This document shows positions 58,318 to 64,000 of a DNA stretch of 64,000 nucleotides, piece after piece (the stretch's first letter is position 1; each line of letters begins with the position of its first letter). The notes under the pieces were generated by a model. The model had not been told where the DNA came from and did no database searches. It saw only the letters and a list, made by a program, of their open reading frames with translations. The stretch lies in assembly GCF_037811135.1 (NCBI RefSeq), contig NZ_CP149130.1, forward strand, positions 1,670,501 through 1,734,500, read 5' to 3'. The translations under genes and the position numbers were made by a program. This stretch comes from Aeromonas rivipollensis. Lineage in GTDB: Bacteria; Pseudomonadota; Gammaproteobacteria; Enterobacterales; Aeromonadaceae.

Positions 58318-58938
58318 ATGAAGATACCTGGCTGGCCCTTGCTGGCGTTTGCCTTGTCTGTTCCGGCCCATGCCGGCACCGCCATCAGCGGAGTGCTGGA
58401 ACCGACGGCCAGTGCCCGTGCCAAGGTGGCCGAGTTTCTGGTCTGGGAGCGCAGCGTCAAACCGAGCGGCCTCTATCAGGCAGACCTGGGCGGTGCGTTG
58501 CCCAACATCGTCTCCCCCGAGCTGCTCTGCCTGCTCAATGCCGCCTCCAAAGCGCGGGAGATAGCCACTCGCGAGGCCCCGGACGAGAAGCCCCCCTTCG
58601 TCGAGGGCAACCCCTTCCTGCCTAATGCCTGGGATCACCTGCTGGGCTCGCAGATCCTCTCGTCCAGCCCGATCCCGGGCCATCAGGGGGAGAGCAAGGT
58701 CAAGGTGCGCTTCACCTTTGGCGAGCCGGGCACCCCGCTCGACGCCACCAGCGGCACCTACCGTTTTGTCAGCACCTATCTGGTGAAGGAGGGGCCGCAA
58801 GGCGCCCGCATCACCGACATCGACGCTGGCGGCAGCTGTGATTTCTGCCAATCCGGCAGCCTGCGCGCCGCCCTCGTTGATACGCTCACCGCCTATCCCG
58901 CCGCAGGGGCAGCGCAGTGCAAGGGGTTGGGGAAATAG
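58318..58938 (+). CDS. Exported protein of unknown function
   Basis: 206 residues from the ATG at 58318 with AAGGA upstream. Signal peptide (KIPGWPLLAFALSVPAHA, cleaved after AHA). The mature part has three or four cysteines (CLLNAA, SCDFCQ, QCKGLGK) that could form disulfides in the periplasm. The region KVKVRFTFGEP...YRFVSTYLVKEG suggests a beta-sheet domain. No family recognised. Confidence 0.8.
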   Translation: MKIPGWPLLAFALSVPAHAGTAISGVLEPTASARAKVAEFLVWERSVKPSGLYQADLGGALPNIVSPELLCLLNAASKAREIATREAPDEKPPFVEGNPFLPNAWDHLLGSQILSSSPIPGHQGESKVKVRFTFGEPGTPLDATSGTYRFVSTYLVKEGPQGARITDIDAGGSCDFCQSGSLRAALVDTLTAYPAAGAAQCKGLGK

Positions 58939-58981
58939 GGCTTTGGCTTGGGTCAAAGCGTGTTTGGGGAATAGAAATAAA

Positions 58982-59007
58982 AACCGCAGCTCAAGGCTGC
59001 GGTTTTT
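58982..59007 (+). terminator. Terminator before the AT-rich island
   Basis: Stem AACCGCAGC / GCTGCGGTT with a TCAAG loop followed by T residues. It separates the exported-protein gene from the convergent helicase gene. Confidence 0.85.
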
Positions 59008-59073
59008 ATAGGCGGGCATGTAGTCTACTGTTATAACTAATTTTAGGGTGTTTCAAACTGACTAAATATATGA

Positions 59074-61533
59074 TTAGGTTTGATGGTTATCAGTTATAAG
59101 GAATTTCCTTATTTCAAACTGAATAAATTCATTCTGTTTGTTTATGTATTGTAAGAATTCATCATTAGCAATAAGTCGACCAAAGTGGTCAATGATTAGG
59201 TTGCCCAATTGGTGGTCTTTTTCTAATTTACTTATTAGTAATCCACTTAAACCTAAACGACCGAGCTTTGACTTTTCCTTATTCTTGCTGCCATAAATGA
59301 AAAGGTTGTACTCATCTTCTGGTATTACTGACATCTCTAGTAGCAGTTTTACATACTCATTGAGGGTGAATGATACAAAATCGTTTTCAATTTTTATTTT
59401 GACTAAAGCGATGTTGACTAACTCTCGATATGTCTTTTGTGAAAGATCTATTCTATCTCTAATAAATGAATCCTGTTTTGCTATCTCACCAAAAGATGTG
59501 CCAATATAAAATGACTTGCCTATTGGTTTGTTTTTTATACTCAGATAATATAAAACACTTGCATCTATATGCTCTTTGAGAGATAGCGTATGTCGTTGAT
59601 TTATAAAAAGTTTGTAAAAATTTCTAGCTGCCTCATGTTGAAGTCGTTTAAATGCGAAGTCTGATATTAATTCAGTCAGGCCATCAATAAAGACAGCATG
59701 TATCTTATCTATTGTATCAGTATCTGTCCATAGTGGGTTTTTAACTAATATAGCTGCTCTTTTTTTGATGGTTTCAAGTGCCTTTTGTGGGGCGGTATAA
59801 ATAGAGTCTATACCTGATTCAATAAAAGCTATTTCAGCTTTGACTTTATCATTATTATCATTTTCTAGCAGAAAATTTTCTCTTTCATGAATTCTTTTTA
59901 ATACGTCTTCTTTAGAACCCCAAAATTCATCTTTATCATCATCACTAGACTTTAAATCCTCTTGATGTAAGCCATCATAGTTAAAATTTATTAGCGTTGG
60001 ATTTTTAACTTCATCCTTTATGACCATTTTTTTCAGTGCTTTTATTTTGTTCTCCATTTTACTGTTGATCTTAGAGTATTTTGTAGAGTTAACAAAATGA
60101 ACATAAGGGAGTAATTTACTTAAAGATCCATCATCTTTATTAAAAACAGAGTCTAATCTATTCACTCGACCAATTAAGTTAATCAAGTCTTTGGCTTTCA
60201 GTCCGTGAGTGTTGAGTATGAACAAATTATCTATAGGGAAATTTACACCTTCCAATATGACACTGTTGGCGATGACTACATTAAGATTTGTTAAAGTTTT
60301 GAATTTATACTCAAGAAATTCTTTGGCAAGGTCTGGGAGTTTTCCGTGAAGATATATTATTCCCTTTTTAATACATTCGACGCAATAAAATTCAGCATGA
60401 ATATTCTCCGATATTATCTTGGATAGTTCTAAAAGCTCTGGTGAATCCTTGCTTTCTAGTTCTCCATACATCTCCAATGCAAATGTTTCAACCATCTTGG
60501 GTCTTTTGAGATATAGGAAGTTTTTATTTTTAAGGTTGGACATTATATAGTGATTATAAGACTTGAAGGTTTTTGGTAAAGTATAAAACCTATCTACATA
60601 GCGATTATATTGTCGGTTTTCACCAGATTCTAAATATTCAAATATCTCTGGTTCCTTAATGTTGTGATGAATGGAAAAGCTATTTATATTCTGGTTTTTT
60701 TCAGTTTTCAAATTGTCAGCATTGCTGATTAGAGGAGATAGATAAAAGAACTTTGATGCATTGTTTCTTAATTTGTTTTTGCGTATGACGCGACTAAGTA
60801 GAATACTTCTTCCATTGAATTCAAACAGGTTATGTGCTTCATCTATGATAATCGTATCGAAATATACATCTGGCCTCTTCATTAACCTCAACGCTCTTTC
60901 TTGTGTGAAAACACAAATAAAACTGTCTTCGTCATCATACATCTCATCATGGAAAATTATATTTCTATCATGTATGTGATTAGATATAAGCCTATAGGTT
61001 TGTGCTAGCAATGATTTGGTAGGGACGATAATCGCAATTTTTTTGCTGTTTGAATTTTTTATTATCTCCACAATTAATGAACTTTTACCAAACGAAGTGG
61101 GCGCTATCAATGCATTATCAGCGTGATATGTTTCTGTTAGTGCAATGCGACTATTTTTTTGCTCTAACGTTTCAATGATCCCCTTGTATTCATAGTTTTT
61201 CAATTGATAATTAATGCCAAACATACTATTTATGTTGGAGTATAGTTCATTGTCAATGATGAATTTAGTGATCGGGAACAAACCAAAGTTAGCACTTATA
61301 TCAAATAATGCTTGATAGTCATTGTAATTTACGCAATATTTCAACACTAAATAATAACCGAACTTAAAATGCTTAAGATTACGTTTGTCTTGACAGTAGT
61401 CTTTGATAAAAAGGATAGCGCATGACAGTATGACTTCTTTTTCTGAGTCACTCAGTTCAGCATTAATGGTTAATTTACCAATGGCATTTTCGAACACTGA
61501 ATGATTTAATATCCATGAAAAGCTGGTCTCCAT
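59074..61533 (-). CDS. SF2 helicase of a Hachiman/AbpAB-like defence pair (HamB-like)
   Basis: 819 residues, strongly AT-rich against GC-rich flanks. Superfamily-2 helicase motifs in order: I APTSFGKSSLIVEII (about residues 147-161), Ia IIVPTKSLLAQTYR, II IIDEAHNLFE, a post-II region with LNVVIANSVILEGVNFPIDN (motifs IV-V region) and VI NLIGRVNRLDSVF. The C-terminal 280 residues are helical and unassigned. The gene follows the nuclease-like gene with stop and start at the same base region, so translation is coupled. Helicase assignment is firm; the system name is inferred from pairing. Confidence 0.8.
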   Translation of the reverse strand: METSFSWILNHSVFENAIGKLTINAELSDSEKEVILSCAILFIKDYCQDKRNLKHFKFGYYLVLKYCVNYNDYQALFDISANFGLFPITKFIIDNELYSNINSMFGINYQLKNYEYKGIIETLEQKNSRIALTETYHADNALIAPTSFGKSSLIVEIIKNSNSKKIAIIVPTKSLLAQTYRLISNHIHDRNIIFHDEMYDDEDSFICVFTQERALRLMKRPDVYFDTIIIDEAHNLFEFNGRSILLSRVIRKNKLRNNASKFFYLSPLISNADNLKTEKNQNINSFSIHHNIKEPEIFEYLESGENRQYNRYVDRFYTLPKTFKSYNHYIMSNLKNKNFLYLKRPKMVETFALEMYGELESKDSPELLELSKIISENIHAEFYCVECIKKGIIYLHGKLPDLAKEFLEYKFKTLTNLNVVIANSVILEGVNFPIDNLFILNTHGLKAKDLINLIGRVNRLDSVFNKDDGSLSKLLPYVHFVNSTKYSKINSKMENKIKALKKMVIKDEVKNPTLINFNYDGLHQEDLKSSDDDKDEFWGSKEDVLKRIHERENFLLENDNNDKVKAEIAFIESGIDSIYTAPQKALETIKKRAAILVKNPLWTDTDTIDKIHAVFIDGLTELISDFAFKRLQHEAARNFYKLFINQRHTLSLKEHIDASVLYYLSIKNKPIGKSFYIGTSFGEIAKQDSFIRDRIDLSQKTYRELVNIALVKIKIENDFVSFTLNEYVKLLLEMSVIPEDEYNLFIYGSKNKEKSKLGRLGLSGLLISKLEKDHQLGNLIIDHFGRLIANDEFLQYINKQNEFIQFEIRKFLITDNHQT

Positions 61534-62291
61534 TAGGACTCCAAATAGCTAATGAATTGATTGAAAGTGTTTTTGGTTATTGATACAGCATGTATACTAT
61601 TTGCGGATAAGCTACCTAAAGTGTTGGATAAATTATCATGGTAGCTTGATGATGAATTGTTGGGATTGTTTAAAATAAAAATGGTAGAGCATGGAATTAT
61701 ATTGAACTCAGAAATATCTTTAAATTCTTTGCGCTCATAAAGACGAGATAGTTTTTTAAATTTTTCTCTAACACTCTTTTCTGTGTTTATATCTATCTGT
61801 GATGCGTGATTATAAGCGTTACGCCAAGGATTGTTATTCCCTTTAGTTGTTTTTCCAGATACATAATCACGAATGTCATTGTATGCTTCTCTTAATTTAA
61901 GAGCGTGAGATATCTTCTGTGTACTAGATGAGCCTGATTTGCTTTCAACTATGAATTCTTGGTTGTTTTTAGTGAAAACGCCGTCAAACCCTTTTTTAAT
62001 TGAGCCCTCTTCTAGATTGAAAAACATAAACTCTTGTCTATATCCCTCGCTTCTAAGATATAAGTGAACGAAGAATTCGGCTACTGAACCGTGCTTGGTT
62101 GTAGTGTTTTTTGTCGATAGGAAGTTTAGATATTGATGCTTTATATCATCAACCTCAGAGTCTGTGGCTCCTTCACAAATGCTTACGATATTCTCATCTA
62201 TGTACTTTTTGAGGGGGGAAGTTATTTCAGTTATTGTTATTACACTTATTTTTTTGTCTTTAGATAATTGCTGAATTTGAATGTCAAACAT
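61533..62291 (-). CDS. PD-(D/E)xK nuclease-like effector (HamA/DUF1837-like)
   Basis: 252 residues. A conserved Glu in GSVAEFFVHLYLRSEGY (about 88-104), GFDGVFTKN (about 121-129) and IVESKSGSSS (about 133-142) give an E...D...ExK pattern of restriction-type nucleases. In Hachiman and AbpAB systems a DUF1837 nuclease of about this size precedes an SF2 helicase, as here. No methylase or specificity subunit is nearby, so it is not an ordinary restriction system. The family match is by pattern and moderate. Confidence 0.7.
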   Translation of the reverse strand: MFDIQIQQLSKDKKISVITITEITSPLKKYIDENIVSICEGATDSEVDDIKHQYLNFLSTKNTTTKHGSVAEFFVHLYLRSEGYRQEFMFFNLEEGSIKKGFDGVFTKNNQEFIVESKSGSSSTQKISHALKLREAYNDIRDYVSGKTTKGNNNPWRNAYNHASQIDINTEKSVREKFKKLSRLYERKEFKDISEFNIIPCSTIFILNNPNNSSSSYHDNLSNTLGSLSANSIHAVSITKNTFNQFISYLES

Positions 62292-62815
62292 ATTTTCACC
62301 AACAGATATTTGAATCTTTTATTGCACAAGCCAATGACGGGCATAGTGCTGCAGGTTCGATCAGCGAAGCGTAATCGGACGTTAGAGTAATAAGATGGTT
62401 ATCACTACGAAACACTCATTATCGGGCCTTCAATATAAAGCCGTTTTCCGATAGGGATATGTACTGCTTGTTGCTGTGCTCATATTAATTTTTGCCATGT
62501 CGATTGTGCTTGTTGCATAGGTGCGACAATTTGGTTTTGCCATACGGTAGGCGAGGGGCCGGATCAGAGATAACAACCCTCCCGATCTTTGTCCCGAATA
62601 CATTGGGTTCGGTTAACTGGCCTCGGTGCTGCGGATTGGGTTGTTGCCCCCTGTTGTTCGCCGAGGTGAGCCTGTTTGTCCAGGCCGCGAGGCAGGACGC
62701 CGAGCGAGCGGCGCTGGGCCAGGGATGGCCCATCGGCGCATGCCGTGGGACAAACGGGGGAACCGAGGGCACCCGACGGCAGGAGGGCGAACAAGTGGGG
62801 GTGGCCTTTCTTTTG

Positions 62816-62849
62816 GTGACTTTTCTTTGGCCACGCAAAGAAAAGTCAC
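62816..62849. repeat. Long perfect inverted repeat
   Basis: 14-bp arms GTGACTTTTCTTTG / CAAAGAAAAGTCAC with a 6-base loop GCCACG. Related sequences are common as dispersed intergenic elements in gammaproteobacterial genomes (from memory). Confidence 0.9.
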
Positions 62850-62937
62850 TCGCCCAAGCCCGAAGGGCGGGCGAAACCCCGTCGAGGGCAGCGCCCTCGT
62901 GTCCTGCATGGCGAAGCCATGCCAATCAGGCTAGTGA

Positions 62938-63290
62938 CCCCTCACCCTAACCCTCTCCCGCAAGGGGAGAGGGAATTGTTACCGTGGTGCAATGCGCTCC
63001 GCTTATTGCACCCTACGCCTCTCCCGCAAGGGGGGAGGGGATCGTTGCCGCGGACGATTACGCTTCGCTAATCGACCCTACTGGCGAAGCCATGCCAAAG
63101 AGGTTGGCGACCCCTCACCCTGACCCTCTCCCGCAAGGGGAGAGGGGAACTGTTACCGCGGACGATTACGCTGTGCCAATCGACCCTACGTGCATATTGC
63201 GCCCAACGCCTCTCTCGCAAGAGGGAAGGGGGACTGTTACCGCGGCCGATTACGCTTCGCTAATCGACCCTACTCGACCCGACTCGACCC
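62938..63290. repeat. Four imperfect tandem intergenic repeat units
   Basis: Each unit contains the hairpin CCTCTCCC-GCAA-GGGGAGAGG or a close variant (at about 62952, 63016, 63125 and 63210). Then comes TGTTACCGCGG or a variant, and a second hairpin of the type GATTACGCTTCGCTAATC or TGCAATGCGCTCCGCTTATTGCA. Spacing is irregular (about 64-109 bases). Confidence 0.85.
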
Positions 63291-63712
63291 TACTTGTCAC
63301 GGGGCCGTCGGAAACCCCGTCGAGGGTGGAACCCTCGCACCTTGCCGAGGCGCGGGATGCCGGGCTGGCATCCGCCAACGACGCTACCGCCCCTGGCTCT
63401 CGCTACCACAATGCGCCGCTGACCCTGGCTTAGGAAAAGGGGCCAACGGGCACCCACTCCCATCCTACGGAGCCGACGGGGCCCGATCCACGGATATTGT
63501 TGACTCAAGTGTCAGAATCGACAGGTTTTTTGCGCTGGTTCAAAGTTACGGCCGCACGCCAGGGGTGGTGCGGGGCGTCAGGCCTTGGCGGGGGGCGCGC
63601 CAAAGTGTGAACGGGGTGGTATTTCCCCGGCCTACCCCTTTCTCGCACTTGTCTGGCGTGCCCCGAGTTGGCTAAGGTGGTCGCCCATCACATGCAGGTA
63701 GTGGAGAGCGGC

Positions 63713-64000
63713 ATGGACAAGATATTGCAGACCCTGTCGGAGCGGGTCACCCAGGCGCGGGATCTGGAGAGCCTGACCCGGCCCCTGCTGGAAATGCTGG
63801 AGGCGGTGACCGGGCTGGAGTCGACCTATCTCACCCAGATTGATGTCGAGCAGGGCACCCAGAGCATCCGTTATGCCAAGAATGCCAACGGCTTGGCCGG
63901 GCTGCAGATCCCGGAGGGGATGACGGTGGACTGGAGCGATACCCTGTGTCGGCGCGCCATCGACGAGGGGCGCCTCTTTACCGACAACGTGGCCGAGTGC
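63713..64000 (+). CDS. GAF-domain sensor protein, N-terminal part (3' end outside window)
   Basis: The first 96 residues are visible: MDKILQTLSERVTQARDLES, then EMLEAVTGLESTYLTQIDVE and WSDTLCRRAIDEGRLFTDNV, the beginning of a GAF domain. GGAG lies upstream of the ATG at 63713; an in-frame ATG at 63692 is an alternative. Such N-termini are often joined to GGDEF or EAL domains, but that part is outside the window. Confidence 0.75.
   Translation, partial: MDKILQTLSERVTQARDLESLTRPLLEMLEAVTGLESTYLTQIDVEQGTQSIRYAKNANGLAGLQIPEGMTVDWSDTLCRRAIDEGRLFTDNVAEC

Larger units (their letters stand above)
62292..63712. other. Gene-free region with intergenic repeats
   Basis: About 1.4 kb between the defence pair and the GAF gene. 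I see no supported gene: frames here run through repeats on both strands. It holds an inverted copy of a short repeat at 62361-62377, a long hairpin at 62816-62849, a smaller one at 62883-62898 and four repeat units at 62938-63290. The last 400 bases are GC-rich without recognisable signals. Confidence 0.7.

Noticed and set aside
59074-62291. Type I or III restriction-modification system
   Set aside because: A helicase and nuclease-like gene are present but there is no methyltransferase or specificity gene.
62938-63290. Possible CRISPR array
   Set aside because: The repeat units are irregular in spacing and sequence, each forms hairpins, there are no constant-length unique spacers and no cas genes nearby.
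62485-63675. Several open frames of 70-160 codons on both strands
   Set aside because: They run through the intergenic repeats in multiple frames, have repeat-derived peptides and no ribosome sites.

Overview
The window looks like an Aeromonas (gammaproteobacterial) chromosome. This is inferred from GC-rich housekeeping genes in a familiar order (comEC-msbA-lpxK-ycaR-kdsB, uvrY-uvrC-pgsA followed by tRNA-Gly/Cys/Leu, and lpxH-ppiB-cysS) and from a P2-type prophage resembling those described in Aeromonas and Vibrio. No database search was possible, so the genus is an inference.

Layout. 1-9.2 kb: competence channel (comEC 3' part), lipid A/Kdo synthesis (msbA, lpxK, kdsB), the BarA/UvrY response regulator, uvrC, pgsA and three tRNA genes. 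9.2-50.9 kb: a complete-looking P2-like prophage inserted in the 3' end of tRNA-Leu(UAA), bounded by 56-bp direct repeats. 50.9-59 kb: chromosomal genes (LysR regulator with a divergent SDR, small lipoprotein, GST, YeaQ-type membrane protein, lpxH, DUF4269-like protein, ppiB, cysS, exported protein). 59.1-62.3 kb: an AT-rich helicase/nuclease pair resembling Hachiman or AbpAB anti-phage systems. 62.3-63.7 kb: gene-free, with inverted and tandem intergenic repeats. 63.7 kb to the end: start of a GAF-domain protein.

Prophage. Reading inwards from the tRNA: tail operon FI-FII-E/E'-T-U-D, baseplate/fibre operon V-W-J-(133 aa)-I-H-G, tail completion and lysis genes (S, R, spanins, endolysin, three small membrane proteins), head operon O-N-M-L-X, terminase/portal P-Q, a cos site, UmuDC under a LexA box, replication gene A, an early operon holding ogr, cII, cox-like and cro-like genes, the cI repressor, and the integrase. 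Three copies of one palindrome (9-10 bp arms, 11-bp spacer) lie exactly upstream of FI, V and the divergent O/P pair. They are the likely binding sites of the Ogr-type activator that switches on late transcription.

Accessory cargo sits at four places: between V and S (two unknown membrane proteins and a Rha-type regulator), beside cos (a Sel1-repeat/DUF2971 protein and an antirepressor remnant), between cI and int (a putative AbiC-type abortive-infection protein plus small unknown genes), and outside the prophage (the helicase/nuclease pair).

The most interesting regulatory signal is upstream of the Rha gene. A conserved block contains two short stretches complementary to the leader just ahead of a small Ash/Icd-like ORF, which is coupled by an ATGA overlap to the Rha gene. 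This is the architecture of the phage P1 C4 antisense-RNA/icd/ant switch. A second related block lies next to a truncated antirepressor and has lost its own target, but it could still pair with the first leader.
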